A stretch of 64,000 bases of DNA. It comes from Rhizohabitans arisaemae. GTDB lineage: Bacteria > Actinomycetota > Actinomycetes > Streptosporangiales > Streptosporangiaceae. A program made the position numbers and the translations under genes. The notes under the pieces were generated by a model. It did no database searches. It was not told the DNA's origin and saw nothing but the letters and a program-made list of their open reading frames with translations. Positions within the stretch are counted from its first letter, which is position 1. The number at the start of each line of letters is the position of its first letter. The stretch covers positions 1,364,001 to 1,428,000 of the forward strand of contig NZ_BLRH01000034.1 of NCBI RefSeq assembly GCF_025996515.1, written 5' to 3'. Positions 36,630 through 46,168 of this stretch are shown here, piece by piece.

Positions 36630-39386
36630 TCAGTTGGCCAAGGGTGGCGTCACGTGCACGACGACACCCTGGTTGGCCAGGAACGGGGTGATCAGCTTGA
36701 TCTTCACACCCCAGGCCTTGCCCTCGTCTCCGGGGTTGCCGGAGCCGAGCACATGGCCGCCGACGACCTGTCCGTACAACTCCGTCGCCGGTGAACCGTC
36801 GGGGTTCACGATCCGGGTGGAGTAGTCCTGGTTGCCCTTGGCCGGAATGACGACCGACGCGTCGCGGAACCGGTAGTACAGACCGTCGGGCCGGCTCTCC
36901 AGACCCGGGTACCAGGTCTTGGCGTCGGTGAACTCCTTGACCGCCGGGAGTCGGCCGAAGTCCGTGCAGTACTCGCTGAACGGCTCGCCCGGCGCCTCCA
37001 GGCACTCCCGCATCGGGTGGGTCTGACCGAAGGTGAACGCGGAGTTCGACGCCTGCGGCCGAGCGGCCAGGTTCTTCAGCACCGAGGTGTCCTTCTCGGC
37101 GGCGACGCCGGTACGGCGCAGCGGCTCGAAGTGGGAGTCCACGATGAGCAGGGTCCCCTTGGAGCCGATGCTGGGCGCGGCGAACTGGTTGGCCACGACG
37201 TGGTTCACCGCGTAGGCCGCGTCGCGGTACCAGACGAGCAGGCCGGGCGCGTTGTACTTGAACCGTTCGACCTTCCAGGCCCCGTCCCGCTGGTAGTTGG
37301 TGTCGTAGGCCCACTTCAGGCCCTCGTCGAAGCCGTCGAAGTTACGCCACTCGGCGAGGTAGTACTGCGCGGTGTTCTGGATGCCGGTGTCGATCGCCCA
37401 GCCGGCGCCGCCGGTGTCGGTGAAGGTGCCGACCGTCGCGGCCCAGCCGTTCGCCCCGCCTTCGACGTCGTCGCTCCAGACCGTGGTCCCGCCGTTCGTG
37501 ACGGAGAAGTCGTCGGCGAACCAGCCCTGCTCCAGGGTGGCGGCGTCGGTGGCGTACCGCAGCCTGAGCTTGACCGACTGCCCGGCGTACGGCGTGAGGT
37601 TCACGTAGTCGTGCCGCCAGCCGCCGGTGGTGTTCGTCAGGCCGTACTTCTTGTTGCCGTAGTCGCGGAGCCGGCCGTTGGGGTCGGGGTCGCCGTCGTC
37701 GGTGGAGACGAGGACACCGGCCTCGTTGTAGACCTTGAGCTCGTTCCAGGTGGTCCCGCCGTCGGTGGAGACCTCGACGAACCCGTAGTCCCACTCGGCT
37801 TCGATGACGTAGTTGCTCCACATCCAGAACTTCACGTCGGTTCCGGCGGGCACGGTGACGTCCCGGGCAAGCCGGACGTCCGCCCAGTCCTGGTCGCTGT
37901 TGGACCACCACATCCTGCTCCCGCTGTGCGGGGTCGCCCGGACGATCCGCTTGTCCGGCAGGTTGATGCGGATGCCGTCCTCGGTGAACTTGGGGGTCCG
38001 CGAGGTCTGACCGACCGTCACGAGCTTCGCCGCGTCACCCGGGTTGAAGATCTTGGGGTCGGCCCAGCCGAGCGTCCACTTGTCCCACAGGCCCATGTGG
38101 GTCGGCATGGACTGGAAGATCGGGCCGGAGTGGGAGCCGCTGGACATCAGGTCCCAGAACTCGATGTTGGACTGCCCGTTGCCGGAGGTGTCGTAGAGGT
38201 CGGGCAGGCCCAGGTCGTGGCCATACTCGTGGGCGAAGACGCCGACGCCCGCGTTCTCCGGCTGCACGATGTAGTTGGAGATCCGCTTGTTCGTGCCGGG
38301 GATCTGGTAGCCGCCGGCCACCGCGCTGGAGTGGGCCCAGATCGCGAAGGTGCCCTCCGCGCCGCCGCCGGTCGACTTGCCGATTCCGGCGTGCACCAGG
38401 ACGACGTGGTCGATGACGCCGTCCGGTTCCAGGGTGTTTCCGTCGCCGTCGGCGTCGGAGGTGTCCTCGATGTCGTAGTCGGCCCACGGGAAGTTCGGCT
38501 GCGCGGCCGCCAGCGCGTTGACAGCGTCGACCGGGAGTGCCGCCGCGCCGAGCGGGTTGTCCGGGTGGCCCTGCATGTCCTGCATGGGGGCGCCGCAGCG
38601 CCCGGCGCCGTACCAGGCCTCCGAGTGCGGGACCTTGATCCAGCCGATCGCCTTGCCGTCGACGGTGTAGGCGCCCTTGGACATCTCCTCGAACATGTTC
38701 TTCATGGTGTAGCCGGCCAGGGAGATGCCGGGACGTCCGTCGGGGCCGGTGAGGTCCGTCCGGATGCGCTGGGTGATGCCGGTCTTGGTGTACAGCATCT
38801 TGTTGTAGTGGTCCGGGCTGAAGTCGGCCACCCACGGGGTGTTGTTGTCCCGGCCGGTGAGCGCCGGGTTGGGGATGCGGTTGTGCAGCGGCCCGTTGAC
38901 CAGGGTGCCGGGCGGCAGGACCTCGCAATCACTGGTGTTGTCGATCGACCGGGGCCGGCTGTAGCCGGAGAAGTCGTCGTTCGCGTTCTCGTTGAACTCG
39001 ACGAGGAGCGTCAGCAGCTTGGCCTTCTGCTGGGTCTTGCTCTTCTTGTAGAGCCAGTCGATCGGGTTCTGACCGGTCCGGATCGCGCGCTGTTCCCGCT
39101 GGGTGAGCACCCGCGCCGCGGCGGGGTTCCCCGTCTTGTACTTCCGGTCGATCTGATGGGCCCGGGCGAGGGAGCGGGCCTGGGCGCTGTCCGCCTTCTC
39201 GCTGCCTCGGGTGACGTCGGGCTGGATCTGGGGCGCGGTGTAGTTGATGTAGTGGTCGCTCTTGGCCGGCCGCCAGTCCGCGGGGCCGTTGTCGGCCGAG
39301 GCACTGGGGGTCGTCGCCGTCAGGCCGGTCATGCCGAGCGCCAGTACTGGCATCAGGGCGATGGTACGGCGCCGTAAACCAAGCAA
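36630..39386 (-). CDS. Immune inhibitor A-type secreted metalloprotease (M6)
   Basis: This protein of about 918 residues is an exported zinc protease. The signal peptide is RRRTIALMPVLALGMTGLTA, ending near PSASA. The M6 catalytic domain has the zinc motif FAHEYGHDLGLPDLYDTSG and the downstream MSSGSHSG turn. A C-terminal beta-rich part with two MAM-like segments (TTWNELKVYNEAG; WFADDFSVTNGG) is typical of InhA. The TTG at 39384-39386 is chosen because GGAAAGGGATC lies just upstream; an ATG further in (MPVLALG) would shorten the signal. InhA enzymes cut host or environmental proteins; here a role in nutrition or competition is likely. Confidence 0.9.
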   Translation of the reverse strand: MLGLRRRTIALMPVLALGMTGLTATTPSASADNGPADWRPAKSDHYINYTAPQIQPDVTRGSEKADSAQARSLARAHQIDRKYKTGNPAAARVLTQREQRAIRTGQNPIDWLYKKSKTQQKAKLLTLLVEFNENANDDFSGYSRPRSIDNTSDCEVLPPGTLVNGPLHNRIPNPALTGRDNNTPWVADFSPDHYNKMLYTKTGITQRIRTDLTGPDGRPGISLAGYTMKNMFEEMSKGAYTVDGKAIGWIKVPHSEAWYGAGRCGAPMQDMQGHPDNPLGAAALPVDAVNALAAAQPNFPWADYDIEDTSDADGDGNTLEPDGVIDHVVLVHAGIGKSTGGGAEGTFAIWAHSSAVAGGYQIPGTNKRISNYIVQPENAGVGVFAHEYGHDLGLPDLYDTSGNGQSNIEFWDLMSSGSHSGPIFQSMPTHMGLWDKWTLGWADPKIFNPGDAAKLVTVGQTSRTPKFTEDGIRINLPDKRIVRATPHSGSRMWWSNSDQDWADVRLARDVTVPAGTDVKFWMWSNYVIEAEWDYGFVEVSTDGGTTWNELKVYNEAGVLVSTDDGDPDPNGRLRDYGNKKYGLTNTTGGWRHDYVNLTPYAGQSVKLRLRYATDAATLEQGWFADDFSVTNGGTTVWSDDVEGGANGWAATVGTFTDTGGAGWAIDTGIQNTAQYYLAEWRNFDGFDEGLKWAYDTNYQRDGAWKVERFKYNAPGLLVWYRDAAYAVNHVVANQFAAPSIGSKGTLLIVDSHFEPLRRTGVAAEKDTSVLKNLAARPQASNSAFTFGQTHPMRECLEAPGEPFSEYCTDFGRLPAVKEFTDAKTWYPGLESRPDGLYYRFRDASVVIPAKGNQDYSTRIVNPDGSPATELYGQVVGGHVLGSGNPGDEGKAWGVKIKLITPFLANQGVVVHVTPPLAN

Positions 39387-39673
39387 AAGATCCCTTTCCC
39401 ATCCGGGGTCGCCGAATGTGCGCCGGGGTGGGCCTGGGCAGGCACACCTGGGTGATGGGACCCCCGTGGGCACGACGGCACGCGCCACAATCCCAGACCG
39501 GACACTAAGGGAACTTTGTCATGTCTGAAAAGATCTGTTGTCAAAGCGTGATCGCTAGCAACACCCCATGATTTAAAGCGTTTTGAACATCAATACAGTA
39601 ATAAGACACAACAAGATTCTGACTCCGGCAATCACAGCTAGTCAGAGCCTCGCCGATTTGCCCCCGCTATTCG
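39387..39673. other. Upstream region of the metalloprotease gene
   Basis: This stretch includes an AT-rich part at 39510-39640 that probably contains the minus-strand promoter of the protease. No gene was recognised. The palindrome array begins at its right end. Confidence 0.4.
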
Positions 39674-40078
39674 GATGATCCTTTCGATGTGCGTTCCCCT
39701 GAGGGTGCGGAGAACGTAACGATCACGCTCTACGGGCGGAGCCCGACGACGCCTTCGAACCCGGGAACGGCCGACACCAGGTAACCGATGATCGTTGTGG
39801 TCTGCGCACCCGTCGGGGTACGGACAACGCAACGATCACGCGGTACAGGCCGCGCCCCGCGACACCTTCGAGCCCGGAGAGGACCGGCGCGAGGCAACCG
39901 ATGATCTTTGTGGTATGCGCGCCCGGCGGGGTACGGAGAACGCAATGATCAACGGGTGCCGGGGTACGGGCTGCGCCGGGTGATGCTCCCTTTCCGAAGC
40001 CAGGGTGGCCCGTGGTTGTCGGGGTTGATCATTGCGATGTGCGATCCCCAAGCGGTGCGGACAGCACAACGATCATCA
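39674..40078. repeat. Palindrome array A (four long imperfect palindromes)
   Basis: Four elements of about 52-54 bases at 39674-39727, 39787-39840, 39900-39953 and 40025-40078 follow the pattern GATGATCGTTGTGGTnTGCG, a short loop, then a reverse-complementary arm ending CAACGATCA. Starts are 113, 113 and 125 bases apart, and spacers of the first copies are themselves related. The family recurs as array B near 49.4 kb. The position is between lysX and the protease gene. Confidence 0.75.
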
Positions 40079-40192
40079 ACCGGTAGAAGTGTGAGTCGGG
40101 TGTCCGGCCGGATGAATCCTGTCAAGAACGGCTGGAGCCCGGTCAACCCAAATCGCCGGGACATCGACCCGTGCACACCGGCGAAACACCGT

Positions 40193-43100
40193 TTAGTTCG
40201 GGCGGACCAGCGGGAACGGGATGATCTCCCGGATACTCCGCCCAGTCAAGACGATCATCAACCGGTCGACGCCCATCCCCATTCCCCCCGAGGGGGGCAT
40301 GGCGAACTCCAGAGCCCGGAGAAAGTCCTCGTCCAGCTCCATCGCCTCGGGATCGCCGCCCGCCGCGAGCAGCGACTGCTCCACCAGCCGCGCCCGCTGG
40401 TCGATGGGGTCGATCAGCTCCGAGTACCCGGTGCCGAGCTCCAGGCCGCCCACGATCAGGTCCCACTTCTCCGCGAGGAGCGGGTCGGCGCGATGCCGGC
40501 GGGTGAGCGGCGAGGTCTCGGCCGGATAGTCGCGGACGAAGGTGGGCGCCGTCAGGGTGTCCTCGACCAGCGCCTCGAACAGTTCCTGCACGAGCCTGCC
40601 CTGACCCCAGTCCGGGTTGAACGCGACCCCCCGGTCCGCGGCCAGCCGCCGGACCTCCGCCGTCGGCGTGGCGGTCGTGACCTCCTCGCCGAGCGCCTCG
40701 GAGACCGACCCGTAGACCGTGACGGCCCGCCACGGCTCGGCGAGGTCGAACTCAGCGCCCCGGTGACTCAGGACCGTGGTGCCGAGCGCCGCCCGCGCCG
40801 CCGCGACCACCAGGTCCCGGGTCAGCTCGCCGATCGAGTCGTAGTCGCCGTACGGCTCGTACGCCTCCAGCATGGTGAACTCGGGGTTGTGCTTGGGGGA
40901 GACCCCTTCGTTGCGGAAGCTCCGGTTCAGCTCGAACACCTTGCCCATCCCTCCGACGAGCAGGCGCTTGAGGTAGAGCTCGGGCGCGATCCGCAGGTAC
41001 AGCGGCATGCCGTAGGCGTTGATGTGCGTGGTGAACGGCCTGGCCGCGGCGCCGCCGTGCACCGGCTGCAGCATCGGCGTCTCCACCTCCAGGTAGCCGC
41101 GCGCCGACAGCTCGCCCCGGATGGCGGCGACGGCGTCCCCCCGCATCCGGATGAGCCGCCGCGGCACGTCGCTGACGGCCAGGTCGACGTAGCGCTGCCG
41201 GATGCGGGCCTCCGGGTCGGTCAGTCCGGTGCGCTTGTCGGGGAGCGGCCGCAGGCTCTTGGCGGTCATCGTCCACTCGGTGACGAGGATCGACAGCTCG
41301 CCGCTGCGGGAGGTGGCGACCTCCCCGGTCACCCCGACCTGGTCGCCGAGGTCGACCAGGGACTTCCAGGTGGCCAGCGCCTCCGGGCCGCTGTCGTCGG
41401 CGGTCAGCATGATCTGGATGTCGCCCGACTCGTCGCGCAGGGTGGCGAAGCAGACGCGCCCGTGCTCCCGGGAGAGCATCACCCGCCCGGCGAGCGAGGC
41501 CTTGTGCCCGGTACGGCTGTCGCCGGGCAGGCCGGTGAACCGCTCCCGGATGTCGGCCGCCAGGTCCGTACGGGCGAAGCCGGGGGCGTAGGGCTCCATC
41601 CCGGCCGCGCGGAGCCGGTCCAGCTTGGCGTGCCGTACCCGCTCCTGCTCGGTGAGCGTGCGCCGGGGCACCCGGTCGGCGAGCGCCTCCTGCTCGATCT
41701 GGCGGATGGCGTCGAGCAGCTCCGGCTCGGGGGCCGTGGGAACGGCCCTGCCGTGCTTGCGGGAGGGGAGGAACCCTTCGGCGCGCGCCGAGGCCAGGCC
41801 GATGGCGATGAGGTCGCGCTGGTTGCGGAAGCAGACGTAGCGCGGCAGCCAGGTCGGCAGGTATTTGGCGTTGGAGAGGTAGAGCGACTCCAGCTGCCAG
41901 AAGCGGGAGGCGAAGGAGAGCAGCCGGTAGGTGAGCCGGAGCACCGGCCCCGCGCCGATCTGGGAGCCGCGTTCGAACACCGAGCGCAGCATGGCGAAGT
42001 TCAGCGAGATCCGCCGTACCCCGATCGTCCCGGCGCTTTCGGCCAGCTTGGCCACCATGAACTCGTTGAGCCCGCTCACCGCGTCGCGGTCCCGCCGCAT
42101 GAGGTCGAGGGAGAGGCCGCTCGGGCCCCACGGGACGAAGCTCAGCATCCCGCGGAGCGCGCCGGCGCCGTCGAACGCCTCCACCATGACGCAGGCGCCG
42201 TCTCTGGGGTCGCCGAGCCGGCCGAGCGCCATGGAGAAGCCACGTTCGGTCTCGCCGACCCGCCAGTCGTCGGCCCGGATGAGCAGGGCGGCCATCTCGA
42301 CCGGCGGGATCTGCGCGTATCTGCGGATCCGGACCCGGTATCCGGCGCGTTCGACCCGGCGCACGGCCTGCCGGACCGCGGCCATGGCGGGGCCGTTGAG
42401 GGTGAACGCGGTGAGGTCGAGGATCGCCTCGTCGCCGAGTTCGAGCGCCCCGAGCCCTTCCCGGTGGTAGGCGGCGGCACCCCGTCCGCTGGCGCCGAGC
42501 ACCCCGGGGGTCCAGGAGTGGGCGCGGCATTCGGCGAGCCACTCCCGGATCGCCCCGGACCAGGCGTCGGGGTCCCCGAGGGGGTCGCCGCCGGCGAGGC
42601 AGACCCCGCCGATCGCCCGGTAGGCGATGCCGGCCCGCTGGGCGGGGTCATACACGATGTCCTTGTCGGAGCGGAGCGCGAAGTAGCCGAGGGAGTCCCG
42701 GTCCCCATACCGGGCAAGCAGCGCGCGGGCCGGCAGCTCCTCCTCGGGCGACAGGTGCGCGTCGCCCCGCGCGGGCCGGAACAGCGCCCACGCGGTGACG
42801 AGCAGCAGGCCGCCGCCGAGGATGCCGAGGACGACGTCGACCCAGGAGGGCACGTTCACGCCGAGTAGGTCTCCGCTGATGACGGGGCCGAGCGCCGACT
42901 GCAGGACGGCGTAGGCGGTGTTTCTCAGCAGTCCGCCGTCGTAGGAGTCGTTCCAGGTGACGACGGTCGCGCCGAGGGCTCCGGTGACCACGAGCATGGC
43001 GAGGAAGACGATCAGGGCGAGTCTGCGGTTCTGCGCGTCGGGTACGGCGGAGAACTCGCGGCGCGCGGCGACGAGCCACACGATCTGCCCGGCGACCACC

Positions 43101-43492
43101 AGGATGGGGATCGCGTAGGCGAGGATCGCATTCGTCAGGCCGAGCTCCGCCGACTCCACCTGTTCCAGGGGGAGCAGGACGACCTTGATGAACACCGTGT
43201 GGGCGAGAGTCACCGTCAGGACCGCGAGCAGGATGCGCCAGGCGGACCGCTTGCGGCGGCGCAGGCCGACCGAGAGCAGGAGCATGAGCAAGCCGTACGG
43301 AAGGCTCGAGGCCCACCCGACGGCGTAGAGGAGCCCCAGCGTGTCCCGCTCCAGCACCCAGTCGAGCACTCCGGACGAGAACCAGGTCAGGATCGCCAGG
43401 ACCCCGATCAGCCGGGTGTACCAGCAGAAGAACGAGGGCGCGGCCACCACGAGCCTGCGGCCCGGCCGTTTCGGCTGTCCCCCACCGTTCAC
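40193..43492 (-). CDS. lysX: Bifunctional lysylphosphatidylglycerol synthase/lysyl-tRNA synthetase
   Basis: This 1,099-residue membrane enzyme charges tRNA with lysine and transfers it to phosphatidylglycerol, giving cationic lipid that protects against antimicrobial peptides. Six or so membrane helices occupy residues 15-215, an MprF-type DUF2156 domain about 230-530, an OB-fold about 600-700 and a class II synthetase domain from about 700. Class II motifs include RSFRNEGVSPKHNPEFT and MGMGVDRLMIVLTG. The GTG at 43490-43492 follows GGGGGAACG; the open frame extends far upstream but without membrane-protein character. It is separate from any housekeeping lysS in this window. Confidence 0.93.
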   Translation of the reverse strand: MNGGGQPKRPGRRLVVAAPSFFCWYTRLIGVLAILTWFSSGVLDWVLERDTLGLLYAVGWASSLPYGLLMLLLSVGLRRRKRSAWRILLAVLTVTLAHTVFIKVVLLPLEQVESAELGLTNAILAYAIPILVVAGQIVWLVAARREFSAVPDAQNRRLALIVFLAMLVVTGALGATVVTWNDSYDGGLLRNTAYAVLQSALGPVISGDLLGVNVPSWVDVVLGILGGGLLLVTAWALFRPARGDAHLSPEEELPARALLARYGDRDSLGYFALRSDKDIVYDPAQRAGIAYRAIGGVCLAGGDPLGDPDAWSGAIREWLAECRAHSWTPGVLGASGRGAAAYHREGLGALELGDEAILDLTAFTLNGPAMAAVRQAVRRVERAGYRVRIRRYAQIPPVEMAALLIRADDWRVGETERGFSMALGRLGDPRDGACVMVEAFDGAGALRGMLSFVPWGPSGLSLDLMRRDRDAVSGLNEFMVAKLAESAGTIGVRRISLNFAMLRSVFERGSQIGAGPVLRLTYRLLSFASRFWQLESLYLSNAKYLPTWLPRYVCFRNQRDLIAIGLASARAEGFLPSRKHGRAVPTAPEPELLDAIRQIEQEALADRVPRRTLTEQERVRHAKLDRLRAAGMEPYAPGFARTDLAADIRERFTGLPGDSRTGHKASLAGRVMLSREHGRVCFATLRDESGDIQIMLTADDSGPEALATWKSLVDLGDQVGVTGEVATSRSGELSILVTEWTMTAKSLRPLPDKRTGLTDPEARIRQRYVDLAVSDVPRRLIRMRGDAVAAIRGELSARGYLEVETPMLQPVHGGAAARPFTTHINAYGMPLYLRIAPELYLKRLLVGGMGKVFELNRSFRNEGVSPKHNPEFTMLEAYEPYGDYDSIGELTRDLVVAAARAALGTTVLSHRGAEFDLAEPWRAVTVYGSVSEALGEEVTTATPTAEVRRLAADRGVAFNPDWGQGRLVQELFEALVEDTLTAPTFVRDYPAETSPLTRRHRADPLLAEKWDLIVGGLELGTGYSELIDPIDQRARLVEQSLLAAGGDPEAMELDEDFLRALEFAMPPSGGMGMGVDRLMIVLTGRSIREIIPFPLVRPN

Positions 43493-43618
43493 CGTTCCCC
43501 CTGTTCGCGTCCCCCCGTCCGCACTTACCTTCTCTTTATATCCAACCCCCCGCGGGCGATCTGCGAATCCGTCTACCCGGTCAAATCGGCCGATCTCGCC
43601 CAGCAATAGGGTCGTCCC

Positions 43619-44995
43619 ATGACCGTCCTGCCCGCTGATGCGGTAACCGAACTCATCCGCGTACTCCCCGCAGACCAGGTTCTCACCGACCCCGACGTCA
43701 TGGCGACCTACAGCCGCGACCACACCTTCCTCCAGCCGGGCAAGCCGCTCTGCGTCGTACTCGCCCGGCATCGCGACGACGTGGTGGCGACGATGCGGTG
43801 GGCGAGCGCGCATCGGATCCCCGTGGTTCCCCGCGGCGCGGGCACCGGGGTCTCCGGCGGCGCCACCGCGACGGACGGCTGCGTCGTGCTCACCCTGGAC
43901 CGGATGACGGCGATCGTCGAGCTCAACCCCGAAGACGAACTCGCCGTGGTCGAGCCGGGGGTCATCACCGCAGACCTGGACCGGGCCGCCCGCGCGCACG
44001 GCCTGATGTACGCGCCCGACCCGGGGAGCTACGAGATCTCCTCCATCGGGGGCAACCTCGCCACCAACGCCGGCGGGCTGCGCTGCGTGAAGTACGGCGT
44101 CACGCGGGACTCGGTGCTCGGCCTGGAGGCCGTACTCGCCGACGGGCGGGTCATGGCGACCGGCCGCAGAACCCTCAAAGGGGTCGCCGGATATGACCTG
44201 ACCAGCCTGTTCGTCGGTTCCGAGGGGACGCTCGGAGTCATCACCTCGGCGACGCTGCGGCTGCGCCGGGCCCCGCTGGTCCCCCCGGCCACCGTGGCCG
44301 CCGAGTTCCCGGACGTCCGTACGGCCGCGGCGGCCTCCGGGGCGATCGTCTCGGCGGGGCTGCGCCCGTCGATGCTGGAGCTGCTGGACCGGATGGGCCT
44401 GCAGGCCATCGACGACATGCGCAGCATCGGGCTCGGCGCGAACGTCGGCGCGATGCTGCTCATCCAGTGCGACGACCCCGACCCCCAGCCCGGCGCGGAG
44501 GAGATGGCGAAGCTGTGCCGGCAGGCGGGCGCGTCGTTCGTCGCGGTCTCCTCCGACGAGGCCGAGTCGGCCGAGCTCATCGGGATCCGGCGGATGGCCT
44601 ACCCGGCGCTGGAGCGCCTCGGCCAGCTCCTCCCCGAGGACGTCTGCGTCCCGCGTTCGGCGCTCTCGGAGATGATCGAGCGGATCGCGGCGATCTCGGC
44701 GTCCTCCGGCGTGCCGATCGGCTGCGCGGCGCACGCGGGGGACGGGAACCTGCATCCGGTGTTCGTGTTCGACCGGGGGCTGCCCGAGCCGCCGCCCGAG
44801 ATCTGGGCGGCGGCCGAGGAGGTCTTCCGGGCCGCGCTGGACCTCGGCGGGACGCTCACCGGCGAGCACGGCGTCGGGGTGCTGAAGCGCCGCTGGCTGG
44901 AGCTGGAGACCGGCCCGGTGGTGGCCGACGTCCAGCGGTCGATCAAGCACGCCCTCGATCCGCTGGGGATTCTCAACCCCGGCAAGGCAATCTGA
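43619..44995 (+). CDS. FAD-linked oxidase (GlcD/D-lactate dehydrogenase type)
   Basis: This 458-residue flavoprotein has the N-terminal FAD-binding PCMH domain (PVVPRGAGTGVSGGAT, SIGGNLATNAGGLRCVKYG) and the C-terminal FAD-oxidase domain ending GEHGVG. The family oxidises 2-hydroxyacids such as glycolate or D-lactate to ketoacids. No GlcE or GlcF partner is adjacent, so it is probably a single-subunit enzyme. The ATG has weak upstream signals. Its stop overlaps the upstream alternative start of the enoyl-CoA hydratase, which suggests coupling. Confidence 0.9.
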   Translation: MTVLPADAVTELIRVLPADQVLTDPDVMATYSRDHTFLQPGKPLCVVLARHRDDVVATMRWASAHRIPVVPRGAGTGVSGGATATDGCVVLTLDRMTAIVELNPEDELAVVEPGVITADLDRAARAHGLMYAPDPGSYEISSIGGNLATNAGGLRCVKYGVTRDSVLGLEAVLADGRVMATGRRTLKGVAGYDLTSLFVGSEGTLGVITSATLRLRRAPLVPPATVAAEFPDVRTAAAASGAIVSAGLRPSMLELLDRMGLQAIDDMRSIGLGANVGAMLLIQCDDPDPQPGAEEMAKLCRQAGASFVAVSSDEAESAELIGIRRMAYPALERLGQLLPEDVCVPRSALSEMIERIAAISASSGVPIGCAAHAGDGNLHPVFVFDRGLPEPPPEIWAAAEEVFRAALDLGGTLTGEHGVGVLKRRWLELETGPVVADVQRSIKHALDPLGILNPGKAI

Positions 44996-45006
44996 TGGAG
45001 AACACA

Positions 45007-45771
45007 ATGAGTCTGGTACACCTCAGCGTCGAGGACCGGATCGCGACGATCACCCTCGACTCCCCCGCCAACCGCAACGCGCTGTCCCGGCGGCTGCTGG
45101 AGGAGCTGACCGCCCACCTGGCCGCCGCGGCGGCCGACGACGGCGTCCACGCGGTGGTGCTCACCCACACCGGGAACGTCTTCAGCTCCGGCGTGGACCT
45201 GGCCGAGGCCCGCGCGGAGGGGATGGAGGCGGGCACCCTGCGGCTGATCTCGCTCTTCACCACCCTGGTCGAGCTGCCCAAGGCCGTGGTGTGCCGGGTC
45301 GCCGGCCGGGTGCGCGCCGGGGGTCTCGGCATCCTCGGGTCGTGCGACATGGTGTTCGCCTCCGACGACGGGGACTACGCGTTCAGCGAGTCCCGGGTGG
45401 GCATCGCCCCGGCGGTGATCTCCCTGACGCTCGCCTCCCGCCTGGACGACCGGGCGATGGGCCGGTACTTCCTGACCGGGGAGACGTTCGACGCCCGGGA
45501 GGCCGAGCGAATCGGCCTGCTCACCCGGGCGGTGCCGGCGGAGGCGCTGGACGCGGCCGTCGCCGAGGCGACCGCGGCCCTGCGGATCGCCTCCCCCCAG
45601 GGAATACGGGAGTCCAAGAAGATCACCACCGTGGGGTTGCGGCGTGCGCTGGCCGAGCACGGTGTCCCGACGGCGGCGCTGTCGGCCCGGCTGTTCGCCT
45701 CGGAGGAGGCCAAGGAGGGGATGTCCGCGTTCCTGGAGCGGCGGAAGCCGCGGTGGATGTCGGATCACTAA
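45007..45771 (+). CDS. Enoyl-CoA hydratase/isomerase family protein
   Basis: This 254-residue crotonase-fold protein has the oxyanion-hole segments FSSGVDLAEARAEG and RAGGLGILGSCDMVFASDD. It is likely to act on acyl-CoA in fatty- or amino-acid catabolism. The second motif lacks the usual hydratase Glu pair (GG-E-x-x), so the reaction may be isomerase-like or otherwise altered. The ATG at 45007 has TGGAG upstream; ATG at 44995 (MENTMSL) is an alternative that overlaps the oxidase stop. Confidence 0.85.
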   Translation: MSLVHLSVEDRIATITLDSPANRNALSRRLLEELTAHLAAAAADDGVHAVVLTHTGNVFSSGVDLAEARAEGMEAGTLRLISLFTTLVELPKAVVCRVAGRVRAGGLGILGSCDMVFASDDGDYAFSESRVGIAPAVISLTLASRLDDRAMGRYFLTGETFDAREAERIGLLTRAVPAEALDAAVAEATAALRIASPQGIRESKKITTVGLRRALAEHGVPTAALSARLFASEEAKEGMSAFLERRKPRWMSDH

Positions 45772-45825
45772 CTCATCGGGTGATTTATTGCACTCTTCCC
45801 CCACAACGGGACACAACCGCGTAGC

Positions 45826-45837
45826 ATTGCGCGCAAT
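45826..45837. promoter_or_regulatory. 12-bp palindrome upstream of the 68-residue gene
   Basis: ATTGCGCGCAAT is a perfect palindrome 23 bases before the start codon at 45861. Related CAATTGC motifs occur before the 87-residue gene (about 47027-47033 and at 47058-47064). It may be an operator of the XRE regulator between them. Confidence 0.35.
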
Positions 45838-45860
45838 TGCAAGAAATCGGGAGGATTGCT

Positions 45861-46067
45861 ATGCGACTTACCTTTCTCGGTTCCACCTCGGAGAGAACCT
45901 CCTGCCCCTCGCTCTACGAGACGGATCGCGGAACCGTGGTCGTACAGGGCTACAAGGTTGTCGACGACGAGGCGCTCGCCGATCTCCAGCACGTGCTGGA
46001 GGGTGAGACCGCGGTGGAGGTTCCCCGGGAGCTGCTCGTTGACATCGCCCGCAGAGTGCTGATCTAG
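45861..46067 (+). CDS. Small conserved actinomycete protein (XRE satellite)
   Basis: This 68-residue protein (MRLTFLGSTSERTSCPSLYE, then TDRGTVVVQGYKVVDDEALA) resembles short proteins found near Scr1-type XRE regulators in Streptosporangiaceae; they keep the MRL-FLG start, a CPxLY motif and a VVQG strand. GGGAGGA precedes the ATG. The XRE gene starts 101 bases downstream. In related clusters the XRE protein and a small partner act as a regulatory pair. The exact role is unknown. Confidence 0.75.
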   Translation: MRLTFLGSTSERTSCPSLYETDRGTVVVQGYKVVDDEALADLQHVLEGETAVEVPRELLVDIARRVLI

Positions 46068-46095
46068 GGCGATATTCTCAGGGATCTGTGACCTC

Positions 46096-46107
46096 GTGCA
46101 CGTGCAC
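46096..46107. promoter_or_regulatory. Palindrome GTGCACGTGCAC before the XRE gene
   Basis: A perfect 12-base palindrome lies 62 bases before the GTG start of the XRE regulator and may be its operator. A chance origin is possible. Confidence 0.3.
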
Positions 46108-46168
46108 ACGCCCGGCACCTGGTCTACGCTCAGGCCGCATCATGTCACGGACCCTGCCCGGAGGAACC

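Noticed and set aside
40193-45007. A single 1,604-codon frame covering lysX
   Set aside because: The first 500 codons lie antisense to the FAD oxidase and have no membrane or enzyme character; the protein really starts at the GTG at 43492.
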